Shown: positions 16,366 through 25,501, numbered from the stretch's first letter. The stretch: 64,000 nt of DNA from Hydrogenophaga sp. (GCF_025699295.1 NZ_JAILWB010000003.1:124001-188000); one strand, 5' to 3'. Notes: generated by a model not told the origin, from the sequence alone. Made by a program: numbers and translations.

Positions 16366-18489
16366 ATGGAGACATCACAAGACACCCCGCCCTACATCCC
16401 GCAGATTCGCCTGTACCAGCAATGGCTCGCGGAACACCGCGGCCTGCGGTTCGACGACTACGACGCGCTCTGGCGCTGGTCCATTACCGAGCTCGACGCG
16501 TTCTGGCAGAGCATCTGGGACTACTTCGACCTGCAGTCGCCCACGCCACACACCGCGGTGCTGGCGAAGAACGTGATGCCCGGCGCGCCGTGGTTCCCGG
16601 GGGCGCGCGTGAATTACACGCAGCAGGTGTTCCGCCACGTGCAGGCGGCCCACGCGGCGGGGTTTCCGGCGGTGATTGCCTGCAACGAAAAGGGCCGGCG
16701 TGTGGAGCTGGACTGGCCCGAGCTGCGCCGCCAGGTCGCCGCGCTCGCGCTGCACCTGCGCGAACAGGGCGTGCAGCCGGGTGACCGCGTGGCCGCCTAC
16801 CTGCCCAACATTCCCGAGGCCATGGTGGCCTTCCTGGCCACGGTGTCCATTGGCGGTGTGTGGAGCATCTGCGCGCCCGACATGGGTACGAACGCGGTGC
16901 TCGACCGCTTCCGCCAGATCGAACCCGTGGTGCTGATCGCCTGCGACGGCGTGAGCTACGGCGGGCGCGACCACGACCGCCTGGGCGTGGTGGCCGAGCT
17001 GCGCGCGGCGCTGCCGACGGTGCGCCACGTGGTGCTGCACACCAACCTGGCCGAAGGCGAGGCCGCGCAGACCGCCGCCCTGCAGGCGGCGGCGCCATGC
17101 ACCGCCTTCGCCGCAGCCACCGCGCGCGACGACGCCGCCACCACCGCCTTCGAACCCGTGTGGCTGCCGTTCGACCACCCGCTGTGGATCGTCTACTCCA
17201 GTGGCACCACCGGCCTGCCCAAGCCCATCGTGCACGGCCACGGGGGCACGCTCATCGTCGGGCTGGCGCTGAAGATCCTGCACAACGACATCGGCTGCAG
17301 CTACGAATCCAACAGCTGGGGCGAGCGCTACCACTGGTACAGCTCCACCGGCTGGGTGATGTGGAACGCACAGACCAGCGGCCTGCTCAACGGCACCACC
17401 TGCGTGATCTACGACGGCAACCCCGGTGGCAGCAAGGACAAGCCCGACTGGACCACGCTCTGGCGCTTCGCGGCCAGGGAGGGCGTGACCTTCTTCGGCG
17501 CCGGCGCGGCCTTCTTTGCCAATTGCCTCAAGGCCGGCGTGGACCTGACCACCTGCGGCGATCTCTCAGCCGTGCGCGCGCTCGGCACCACGGGTTCGCC
17601 GCTGTCGGAAGACGCGCAGAACTGGGGCACCGAGCAGTTCCGGCGCGTGCGGCGTGCTTTGCTCCCTCTCCCAAAGGGAGAGGGAGCAGGAGAGGACATC
17701 TGGTGGTGCAACATCAGCGGTGGTACGGATTTCGCGGGTGCGTTCATTGGCGGCAACCGCGAGCTGCCGCAGACCCCCGGCCGCATGCAGTGCCGCCTGC
17801 TCGGCTGCGCGGTCGAGGCGTGGAACGAGCAGGGCCAGCCGGTGATGGACGAGGTGGGCGAGCTGGTGTGCGCGCAGCCCATTCCGTCGATGCCGCTGTA
17901 CTTCGTCGGCGACGTGGACAACCAGCGCCTGCTCGGCAGCTACTTCGACAGCTACCCGCCCGGCCAGGGCCGCAAGCCCGGCGGTGGTGACCTGGATGCC
18001 GGCGCAGGCGCGGTCTGGCGCCACGGCGACTGGTTGCGTGTGCACCCCGACGGCTCCTGCGTGATCTACGGCCGCTCCGACGCCACCATCAACCGCCACG
18101 GCCTGCGCATGGGCACGAGCGAGCTCTACAGCGCGGTAGAAGCCCTGCCCGAGGTGATGGACTCGATGGTGGTGGACCTCGAGTACCTGGGCCGCGAGAG
18201 CTACATGCCGCTGTTCGTCGTGCTGCGCGAGGGTGTGCCGTTGGACGAGGCGCTGCGCCGACGCATCACCGACAGCATCAAGACCGCGCTCTCACCCCGC
18301 TTCGTGCCCAACGACGTGTTCCAGGTGCCCGAGATTCCGCGCACGCTCTCGGGCAAGAAGCAGGAACTGCCAATCAAGAAGCTGCTGCTCGGCCAGCCGC
18401 TGGAGAAGGTCATCAACCGCGAGGCCATGGCCAATCCGGGTTGCCTGGACTGGTACGTGAAGTTCGCTGCAACGAGGCCCCGGGTCTAG
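16366..18489 (+). CDS. Acetoacetyl-CoA synthetase
   Basis: A 707-residue ATP-dependent acyl-CoA ligase that activates acetoacetate. It has the N-terminal ACAS segment (LRFDDYDALWRWSI), the P-loop YSSGTTGLPKPIVHGHGG, the AacS-type WWCNISGGTDFAGAF, YGRSDATINRHGLRMGTSE and the catalytic lysine region PRTLSGKKQELPIKK. Family length is about 650-680; part of the excess is a palindromic repeat inserted in frame near residues 430-443. It is divergent from the tetR-TRAP-fahA operon. Fumarylacetoacetase makes acetoacetate, so this enzyme would turn that product into acetoacetyl-CoA. Confidence 0.93.
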   Translation: METSQDTPPYIPQIRLYQQWLAEHRGLRFDDYDALWRWSITELDAFWQSIWDYFDLQSPTPHTAVLAKNVMPGAPWFPGARVNYTQQVFRHVQAAHAAGFPAVIACNEKGRRVELDWPELRRQVAALALHLREQGVQPGDRVAAYLPNIPEAMVAFLATVSIGGVWSICAPDMGTNAVLDRFRQIEPVVLIACDGVSYGGRDHDRLGVVAELRAALPTVRHVVLHTNLAEGEAAQTAALQAAAPCTAFAAATARDDAATTAFEPVWLPFDHPLWIVYSSGTTGLPKPIVHGHGGTLIVGLALKILHNDIGCSYESNSWGERYHWYSSTGWVMWNAQTSGLLNGTTCVIYDGNPGGSKDKPDWTTLWRFAAREGVTFFGAGAAFFANCLKAGVDLTTCGDLSAVRALGTTGSPLSEDAQNWGTEQFRRVRRALLPLPKGEGAGEDIWWCNISGGTDFAGAFIGGNRELPQTPGRMQCRLLGCAVEAWNEQGQPVMDEVGELVCAQPIPSMPLYFVGDVDNQRLLGSYFDSYPPGQGRKPGGGDLDAGAGAVWRHGDWLRVHPDGSCVIYGRSDATINRHGLRMGTSELYSAVEALPEVMDSMVVDLEYLGRESYMPLFVVLREGVPLDEALRRRITDSIKTALSPRFVPNDVFQVPEIPRTLSGKKQELPIKKLLLGQPLEKVINREAMANPGCLDWYVKFAATRPRV
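17661..17687. repeat. Palindromic repeat inserted in frame in the acetoacetyl-CoA synthetase gene
   Basis: GCTCCCTCTCCC and GGGAGAGGGAGC form a perfect 12-bp inverted repeat with the loop AAA. It codes for LLPLPKGEGAGE just before the conserved WWCNISGG, a stretch that has no counterpart in the family. This type of hairpin is a common intergenic repeat in proteobacteria; here it keeps the reading frame. Confidence 0.75.
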
Positions 18490-18825
18490 GCGTCCCTGAA
18501 TCCTGGCCGGACCCCGGGGTTCAGGCCTGGAGCAGCCATTCCCGTGAACATTGGCGCAGTCGCAGCGGGCAGCCGATGAAGTGGCCCGCTTGTCTCGTCA
18601 TAAAATCGTGTCGCTCAGAAGGCGGCCGCGATAGACGCCCTGGCGAAGGGGGCCCTGCGCCATGGGGGGCAGCAGGCGAGAGATCACAAGCGCACAAGCG
18701 CGCCGACACGGCAAACGAGAGAATGGATGTGAGCAATCGATACCGGCAGGCGCCTCACGGTGCGGGAGAGCCCGGTCCCAAGACCCTCACAAGCTCATGC
18801 GTCGGGCATTGAAGGCATGCCTTCA
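18490..18825. other. 336-bp region upstream of the lipo-amino-acid synthase
   Basis: No gene of normal size is present. CATAAAAT at about 18598-18605 resembles a -10 box, but I see no good -35 partner. A 29-codon frame (ATG 18723 to TGA 18812) ends inside the palindrome described separately and could be a leader, though it is weakly supported. GC-rich text with GGGGGCCCTGCGCC and GGGGGGCAGCAGG at 18645-18674 can fold. The region should hold the synthase promoter. Confidence 0.45.
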
Positions 18826-18828
18826 ATG
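18807..18828. promoter_or_regulatory. Perfect 22-bp palindrome across the synthase start codon
   Basis: The arms CATTGAAGGCA and TGCCTTCAATG are exact reverse complements with no spacer. The palindrome contains the likely Shine-Dalgarno GAAGG (18811-18815) and the ATG at 18826-18828. It could be an operator for an unknown dimeric regulator, or in mRNA a hairpin that hides the start. Confidence 0.6.
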
Positions 18829-21800
18829 AAGCGGGTCACCGATCAGACACCGATGCCTGAAAGCACCGACCTTCGAGAACTGCTGCTCGCGCGGATTGCG
18901 GAGTGTGGCGACCACCCGGCCTACATGTTTCTGGGCGACGATCTGGAGGCCGTCGATGTCCTGAGCTACGAAGCGCTCGGGCGTGCCGCCGAAGCCATAG
19001 CCCTGAGGCTGCGCGTGAACACCCATCCGGGTGACCGGGTGCTGCTCGCGTTCAACAATGACCTTGAAGCGGTACAGCTGTTCTGGGGCTGTGTTCTGGC
19101 CGGTGTGATTCCCATCCCGGCGCCTGCACCCGATATCAAGCATGCGCAGGGCAATGATTCGCGATTGCGTGGCATCACCACCGATGCGGCCGTGGCGCTG
19201 GCCGTGACCCATGAAAGCCACCTGGAAGCAGGTCGCACACAGATCCCTGAGTTGCCGTGGCACTCGCTGCAGACTTTGATGGTTGCGCCTCAAGTGTCGG
19301 CTCCTGCGGCCGCACCCGCCATCGATGGTCTGACGGACGTTGTTTACCTGCAGTACACGTCGGGATCCACCAGTGCCCCGCGAGGGGTCCAGATCACCCA
19401 CGCCAACCTGCTGGCGCAATGCCATGCACTGATGATCGGTCTGGATACCTGCCGCGGCAGGGGGCTGATCTGGCTGCCCTGGTTCCACGACTACGGGCTG
19501 GTGCATGGCGTGGTCCAGCCCCTCTACTCGGGCGGTACCGCGTTTCTGATGTCCACCGCGCAGTTCATGCTGCGGCCCTTGAGGTGGCTCGAAGCCATCG
19601 AGAAGCATCGTGTGACGCACAGTGGCGCCCCCAACTTTGCTTACGCCGCCTGCGTGCAGGCCCTGGCCCGCAAGCCCGGGTGGAGTGCCCGGCTGGACTG
19701 CTGGCAGCTGGCCACCTGCGGCGCGGAGCCTGTCCGCGCTGCCACGCTGGACGCTTTCGCCTCTGCCTTCGCACCTTTCGGGTTCAACCACGCTGCGCTG
19801 GCGCCGTCCTATGGCCTGGCCGAAGCGGTTCTGGCGGTCACTGTGCGAGACACCCGCATGCCTTTGCTGCAGATCGCCTTCGATGCGCAGGCCATCGAAC
19901 GCCACGAGGTGCAGACCGCACTGGCGGAAACGCCCCGGACCCGAACCCTGGTGGGGTGTGGTCCGGCGTTGCCGGGCTTTCAGCTGCGCATCGTGGACCC
20001 CGATACCGCTGTGGCGTGCGCCCCCGGTCGCATCGGCGAAATCTGGGTGACCGGACCGAGCGTCGGGCAGGGATACTGGGGGCAGCCCGAGGTGTCGGCC
20101 GCGTGTTTTGGAGCGACGCTGGCGGATGAGGGTGCCGACGCGGTGCGCTACCTGCGAACCGGCGATCTGGGCTTCATGCACGGTGGCGAACTGTTCGTGT
20201 CGGGTCGCCGCAAGGACCTGATCGTGGTGAACGGGCGCAACCTGTATCCGCAAGACCTGGAGCGAACCGCCGAGATGGCCAACGCAAACATCCGTGTCGG
20301 CGGCTGCATCGCTTTCTCGGTGGACACAGGGCTCAAGGAAGCCGTGGTCGTGCTGGTGGAATGCAGCCGGCGCCCCTCTCCTGGCGTCGTGCGTGAACTG
20401 ATCAACGGGATTCAGAGGCAGGTGGCCATCGAGCACCAGCTTGATCTGTACGACATCGTGCCGTTGCGCGCGGGCACCCTGCCTCGCACGTCCAGCGGCA
20501 AGCCCCAGCGCGGCGTCGCGCAGCGCCTTTATCTGCAAGGGGCGCTGGAGCCGCTGCGACTGGCAGCGCAGGCACCATCGCATCCTGCGTTGTCGCCGAC
20601 AGACGAGCCTGACGCGGCGCTCATCGAGACGCTGTGCCAGATGTGGTCCGATGTCCTGGGGCACGAGGTGATCGAGCCCGATGCGAACTTCTTCGACCTC
20701 GGCGGTGACTCCCTGCTCGCCACGCAGCTGGTATCGCGTCTGCGAACCCGGCTGGGGGTCGAGCTGTCGATCCGGGCGCTGTTCGAGAGTCCTACGGTGC
20801 GGGGGCTCGCACGCGCGCTGGCCGATGCACAGGCGGCACCGGTCGAATCGCCCTACCTCCGGATGGGGAAGATGGCGAGCCCTCCGAGCTCGCGCGCACC
20901 GGGAACGCATGTCGCGCTGTCGTTCTCCCAGGAGCGCATGTGGTTCATGCACGAACTCGCACCTGCGAGCAGTGCCTACAACGTGCCACTGGCGCTTCGC
21001 CTGCATGGCGTGCTCGATGTCGCCGCCATGCGGACCGCGCTGGCGCGTGTGATCGAGCGGCATGAAATCCTGCGAACCCGCTTCGTCAAGGCGGCGGACG
21101 GCGTGCATGGTGAAGTCGTGTCGGCACCGCTAGTGCCTGTTGAGGAAGTGCGGCTTGCCTCCAACGGATGGACCGCATCCGAAGAGGTGTTGCACCGCCA
21201 CCTCGCAAAGGTCGCTTCCGTGCCCTTCCAGCTGGACGAGTGCCCGCTGATTCGCGTCCAGGTGGTCCACATCGCCGAGCGGGAGGCCGTGCTGCTGATC
21301 GTGATGCACCACATCATCAGCGACCAATGGTCGTTCGCCCAGTTGGGCGGGGAACTGGCTGCGCACTACAGTGCCACGCTGACCGGCATGGAAGCATCCT
21401 TGCCGATCTTTCCGTTGCAGTACGCCGACTACGCGAACTGGCACCGCGGCTGGTTTGAAGGCGAGCGGCGGGCACACGAACTGGCCTTCTGGTCCCGTCG
21501 CCTGAACGGTCTGGAGCCCCTGCCACTGAACGAGGACTTTCCGCGGCCTCGGCAACAGAGCTTCCGGGGCGCTGCCCTGCGCTTTCCCCTGGCTCTGGAC
21601 GACATTGCCGCGCTGCGCCGCCTCGGCACCGCCCACGGCGCCAGCTTGTCCATGGTGCTGATCTCCGCGCTCAACGTGATGCTGTGCCGGCACACGGGCA
21701 GGACGGACATCGCAGTCGGTGTGCCTATTGCCAACCGCCACCAGCTTGCCGCCGAGAACCTCATCGGCACCCTGGTGAACACGCTGGTGTTTCGCACGGA

Positions 21801-24800
21801 TTTGAGCGGTGACCCGGATTTTCGAACGGTGTTGTCGCGCGTGCGCGATGTTTCCCTGGAGGCCTTTGCGCACCAGGACATGCCGTTCGAACTGTTGGTC
21901 CGCGAACTGGGCGGGCGGCCTGACGCCAGCCGCCAGCCCCTGTTCAACGTGATGTTCAACCAGGTGAATTCGCAGGTTCGCGATTGCCGTTTCGAGGGGT
22001 TGACATGGTCCCGGCTCGATTTCGACCGGACATCGACACAGTTCGACCTGACCGTCATCGCCGACATGCTGTACGACCACTCCATCGTGCTGGAGTACGC
22101 CACCGACTTGTTCGCGCGCGAGACGGTCCAGCGCATGGGTGAGCATCTTCAGAACATCCTGCGCGCTGCCGTCCGCGCATCCGAAACCTGCGTGTCCACA
22201 ATCCCGTTGCTGGGCGAGGACGAACGTGCCACGCTGCACAACTGGTCGCTTGGACCGGCCGAGCCGCCAGCGGCCCGATCGGTGGTCGAGTGGGTTGCAC
22301 ACGGCATCCGGCATTCCGCGCAGCAGGTCGCGCTGGTCTTCGGCGCCGTGCAACTGACGCACCACGAACTTGACGAGGCCTCGAACCGCCTGGCCCGATG
22401 GATGCGCCAGCGCGGGATCGCTCGCGGCTCCCGCGTCGGACTCTGCCTGCCCCGTGGCCCCGATCTCGTCATCACGATGCTGGCCATCCTGAAAGCCGGG
22501 GCGGCTTTTGTTCCTCTGGACCCCGCTTACCCGAGTCAGCGGCTGCATGCCCAGATTGACGATGCCGATCTGGCGCTGCTGGTCACGCAGAGATCGGTGG
22601 CGCCAGCGCTCGAGCACCCGCCGAGCCTGCTGCTGGACGTGGACCGCTCGCTGGTCGCGGCCACGCCAGCCGATCCACTGGATGCCGACCCCGGTCTCGA
22701 CCCGGGGCCGGAAGACCCTGCCTACCTGATCTACACCTCGGGATCCACAGGCCAACCCAAGGGCGTCGTGGTGCCGCACCGGGCCGTGGTCAACCTCCTC
22801 GCCAGCATGGCGCGCACGCCCGGCTTCACCCCGCAAGACCGCCTGCTGGCGGTGACCACCCCCAGCTTCGACATTGCGGTGCTCGAACTGCTGCTGCCGC
22901 TGGGCGTGGGCGGGACGGTGGTTGTCGCCAGCGAAGCGCAGGCCACCGACGGTCGGGCACTGGCACAGTTGATGGTCCGCGAGAACATCACGGTTCTGCA
23001 GGCCACGCCTTCGCGGTGGCACCTGCTGATCGACTCCGGATGGAATGGAAGCCCGCACCTCAAGGCCCTTGTGGGGGGCGAGCCCCTGCCCCCCAGCCTG
23101 GCCTCGCAATTGCGGGACCGCTGTGCCGAGGTCTGGAACATGTACGGACCTACCGAAACCACGGTGTGGTCGAGCTGCTGGAGGGTGTCCTCAGACGCCA
23201 CGCAGGCCATTGCGCTGGGGCGTCCGGTGGCAAACACCTCGATCCAGGTCCTCGACGAGCGCGGTCAGCTGTGCCCGATCGGCGTTCCTGGCGAGATCTG
23301 CATCGGCGGTACCGGCGTGGCGCTGGGTTACTACAAGCGCCAGGCGTTGACCGCAGAGAGCTTCATTGATCAACCCGATGCCCAGACCCCTGAAAACAGG
23401 CGCATCTACCGCACGGGCGACCGCGGACGCTGGCGACACGATGGATCGCTGGAGCATGCCGGCCGGCTGGACGACCAGGTCAAGGTGCGCGGGTTTCGGG
23501 TGGAGCTCGGCGAGATCGAAACGAATCTGCTGGGTCACGCGGGGGTGTCGCGTGCGGTCGTGGTGCTTCGGGAAGACCTGCCGGGCCAGCCCATGCTGGT
23601 TGCCTACGTGGTGCCCGATGGGCCCATGCCCTCGCGCGAACGCTTGCGCCAGCACCTGCGCCAGTTTTTGCCAGATCACATGGTGCCCGGTTTTTTCGTC
23701 GAACTGGCCTCCTTGCCCACGCTGCCCAACGGCAAAACGAACCGCCGGGCCTTGCCCGCTCCATCGCGCAACCAGACGGGCGCAGGAGCTGCAGCGGAGG
23801 CTCCTCGCAACGCCACCGAAGCGACCATCTTCACGATCTGGCAGGAGGCTTTGCGGGTCGACAACCTCGGCATCCACGACAACTTCTTCGATCTGGGGGG
23901 GCATTCGATGCAGGTTGTAGGCGTGGTGAGTCGCATCGAGGCGGCACTGGAACGCCCCTGCCCGCTGGGCCTTCTGTTCGAGCACCCGACGGTGGCGGAC
24001 CTGGCCACCGCGCTGGCGCAGAACCGGCCGGCAGACACGGAAGGCGCGCCGGTTGCCGTGCTTCAGCCCCATGGCGACGGCCCCGGCCTGTTCCTGCTGG
24101 CTGGCGCGGAACAGTACCGCCACCTGGCGCAGCAGCTGGGCCCGCAGATGCCGGTGTATGGCGTGTTCTCGAAAACCGAGATCGACCTGTTGCATTGGCC
24201 GGTGGACGCCGCGCCGCCCAGGGTGTCGATCGAGACGCTGGCACTCGAGTACCTCGACCTGATCCGCGGCGTTCAGCCCCACGGCCCGTACTTCCTCGGG
24301 GGCTTCTCCATCGGTGGCGCGCTGGCCTATGAAGTCGCCCGGCGGCTGCGGCAGGCCGGCGAGGACATCGGTTTGATCGTCCTGCTCGACACCATGCTGC
24401 CAGGGCGCGGCCTCAAGCACCTGTGGGCGGGCGTGCGCCGGCGCCTGCGCCTTTTCCGGCTCCAGGGCCTGCGCCACCTGCTGCATATCTGCCGCGTGTA
24501 TCGGGGCCAGTTCGTGGCCCGCCAGGAGCCCGGAATGCGGCGAAACGGCGCCTATGCGAAGGCCATTCGCGACTACCAAGCCGTGCCCAGCGACATGCCG
24601 GTTTTGTTCCTGCAGGCGGGTGACGACGCTTCCACCGCACCCGCCTATGGCTGGCGGTCGCTGGTGCCTGGGTTGACGGTGGAGCGGGTGCCCGGCAAAC
24701 ACATGGACATCATGGAGCCACCCAACGTCCATGTGCTCGTGTCCCGCATGCGGGAGCCCGTGGCGGCGGCCAGGGCCGCGCAGGGCCCCGCAGCGAGCCG

Positions 24801-24840
24801 CGGGGCGGCGGGGCGCGGCCCCCTCAGTGCGCGACGGTGA
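18826..24840 (+). CDS. Single-module lipopeptide-type synthase: FAAL-PCP-C-A(Gly?)-PCP-TE
   Basis: A 2004-residue multidomain enzyme. Residues 1-590: fatty-acyl-AMP ligase (LQYTSGSTSAPRGV near 176, WLPWFHDYGLVHGV near 215, RPLRWLEAIEKHRVT). Carrier 1: FFDLGGDSLL, Ser629. Condensation domain 690-1130: HHIISDQWS, His829 and Asp833. Adenylation domain 1180-1650: YTSGSTGQPKG near 1303, MYGPTETT, Lys1637. Carrier 2: LGGHS, Ser1694. Thioesterase: GFSIG Ser1828, Asp1855, His1959. The specificity residues read D I L Q V G M V W, close to the known glycine code DILQLGLIW. It should load a fatty acid, couple it to one amino acid (probably glycine) and release it. No MbtH, phosphopantetheinyl transferase or exporter is adjacent. 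The last 25 residues are low-complexity and overlap the convergent next gene by 17 bases. Start 18826 is preferred for its GAAGG; 18817 is possible. Confidence 0.92.
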   Translation: MKRVTDQTPMPESTDLRELLLARIAECGDHPAYMFLGDDLEAVDVLSYEALGRAAEAIALRLRVNTHPGDRVLLAFNNDLEAVQLFWGCVLAGVIPIPAPAPDIKHAQGNDSRLRGITTDAAVALAVTHESHLEAGRTQIPELPWHSLQTLMVAPQVSAPAAAPAIDGLTDVVYLQYTSGSTSAPRGVQITHANLLAQCHALMIGLDTCRGRGLIWLPWFHDYGLVHGVVQPLYSGGTAFLMSTAQFMLRPLRWLEAIEKHRVTHSGAPNFAYAACVQALARKPGWSARLDCWQLATCGAEPVRAATLDAFASAFAPFGFNHAALAPSYGLAEAVLAVTVRDTRMPLLQIAFDAQAIERHEVQTALAETPRTRTLVGCGPALPGFQLRIVDPDTAVACAPGRIGEIWVTGPSVGQGYWGQPEVSAACFGATLADEGADAVRYLRTGDLGFMHGGELFVSGRRKDLIVVNGRNLYPQDLERTAEMANANIRVGGCIAFSVDTGLKEAVVVLVECSRRPSPGVVRELINGIQRQVAIEHQLDLYDIVPLRAGTLPRTSSGKPQRGVAQRLYLQGALEPLRLAAQAPSHPALSPTDEPDAALIETLCQMWSDVLGHEVIEPDANFFDLGGDSLLATQLVSRLRTRLGVELSIRALFESPTVRGLARALADAQAAPVESPYLRMGKMASPPSSRAPGTHVALSFSQERMWFMHELAPASSAYNVPLALRLHGVLDVAAMRTALARVIERHEILRTRFVKAADGVHGEVVSAPLVPVEEVRLASNGWTASEEVLHRHLAKVASVPFQLDECPLIRVQVVHIAEREAVLLIVMHHIISDQWSFAQLGGELAAHYSATLTGMEASLPIFPLQYADYANWHRGWFEGERRAHELAFWSRRLNGLEPLPLNEDFPRPRQQSFRGAALRFPLALDDIAALRRLGTAHGASLSMVLISALNVMLCRHTGRTDIAVGVPIANRHQLAAENLIGTLVNTLVFRTDLSGDPDFRTVLSRVRDVSLEAFAHQDMPFELLVRELGGRPDASRQPLFNVMFNQVNSQVRDCRFEGLTWSRLDFDRTSTQFDLTVIADMLYDHSIVLEYATDLFARETVQRMGEHLQNILRAAVRASETCVSTIPLLGEDERATLHNWSLGPAEPPAARSVVEWVAHGIRHSAQQVALVFGAVQLTHHELDEASNRLARWMRQRGIARGSRVGLCLPRGPDLVITMLAILKAGAAFVPLDPAYPSQRLHAQIDDADLALLVTQRSVAPALEHPPSLLLDVDRSLVAATPADPLDADPGLDPGPEDPAYLIYTSGSTGQPKGVVVPHRAVVNLLASMARTPGFTPQDRLLAVTTPSFDIAVLELLLPLGVGGTVVVASEAQATDGRALAQLMVRENITVLQATPSRWHLLIDSGWNGSPHLKALVGGEPLPPSLASQLRDRCAEVWNMYGPTETTVWSSCWRVSSDATQAIALGRPVANTSIQVLDERGQLCPIGVPGEICIGGTGVALGYYKRQALTAESFIDQPDAQTPENRRIYRTGDRGRWRHDGSLEHAGRLDDQVKVRGFRVELGEIETNLLGHAGVSRAVVVLREDLPGQPMLVAYVVPDGPMPSRERLRQHLRQFLPDHMVPGFFVELASLPTLPNGKTNRRALPAPSRNQTGAGAAAEAPRNATEATIFTIWQEALRVDNLGIHDNFFDLGGHSMQVVGVVSRIEAALERPCPLGLLFEHPTVADLATALAQNRPADTEGAPVAVLQPHGDGPGLFLLAGAEQYRHLAQQLGPQMPVYGVFSKTEIDLLHWPVDAAPPRVSIETLALEYLDLIRGVQPHGPYFLGGFSIGGALAYEVARRLRQAGEDIGLIVLLDTMLPGRGLKHLWAGVRRRLRLFRLQGLRHLLHICRVYRGQFVARQEPGMRRNGAYAKAIRDYQAVPSDMPVLFLQAGDDASTAPAYGWRSLVPGLTVERVPGKHMDIMEPPNVHVLVSRMREPVAAARAAQGPAASRGAAGRGPLSARR

Positions 24841-25468
24841 AGCGCCGGCGGATGTGCTTTGGCCGTTCCATTTCGTCGACGATCGCCACCGCCAGGTCGG
24901 CCACCGAGATGCCGGCCGGTGCATCGCCCTTACCCGGCAGCAACTGGTCGCCGCCCACGCGGTACGTACCGGTGCGCGCGCCCGGCGCCAGCGCGATCGG
25001 GGGCGAGATGAAGCTCCATGCCAGGCCGGATTCGCCGCGCAGCCGCGTGAGCAGGTCGCGCGCGGCCAGGGCGCCCTGTTTCCACTCGGCGGGGAACTCG
25101 GGCGTGTCCACCAGCTGCAGGCCGGGCGCCACCTCCAGGCTGCCCGCGCCGCCCACGGCCAGCACGCGTTGCAAGCCGGCCCGTTTCGCACCAGCGAGGA
25201 TGGCGTCGTAGCCCTGGCCGAACAGGCGGTGGATCTCGGCCTCGCCCCAGCCGGGGTTGAAAGCGCTCACCAGCGCGTCCTGGCCCGCGAGCGCGGCGGC
25301 CACCTGGGCGGCGTCCTGCACGTCCGCCTTCACCACCTGCAGACCGGTTTGCGGCGGCAGTTTCCCGGGGTCGCGCGCCAGCGCGGTCACGGCGTGGCCG
25401 CGCGAGAGCAGTTCGGTGAGCACGGCGCTGCCGACGAAACCGGTGGCACCAATGAGGGCGATCTTCAT
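24824..25468 (-). CDS. NAD(P)-binding protein, atypical SDR (NmrA/YwnB-like)
   Basis: The 214-residue protein begins with the dinucleotide loop MKIALIGATGFVGSAV (GxTGxxG) and continues VTALARDPGKLP, VKADVQDAAQVAAAL and RVLAVGGAGSL, as in atypical short-chain reductases annotated NAD(P)H-binding or NAD-dependent epimerase-like. No classical YxxxK pair is visible, so it may be a redox sensor or quinone/flavin reductase-like protein rather than a dehydrogenase. It is divergent from a LysR gene across a 111-bp region with a palindrome, the usual layout of a LysR target. Its 3' end overlaps the synthase gene tail to tail. Confidence 0.85.
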   Translation of the reverse strand: MKIALIGATGFVGSAVLTELLSRGHAVTALARDPGKLPPQTGLQVVKADVQDAAQVAAALAGQDALVSAFNPGWGEAEIHRLFGQGYDAILAGAKRAGLQRVLAVGGAGSLEVAPGLQLVDTPEFPAEWKQGALAARDLLTRLRGESGLAWSFISPPIALAPGARTGTYRVGGDQLLPGKGDAPAGISVADLAVAIVDEMERPKHIRRRFTVAH

Positions 25469-25501
25469 GACATGACTCCTGTGAAAAGAAAGGGTTTGCA
25501 G

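Noticed and set aside
18823..21108. 761-residue open frame on the minus strand
   Set aside because: It is antisense to the synthase, whose domains are unmistakable; the long frame is a by-product of high GC at third positions and its composition (R, H, Q rich) is not protein-like.
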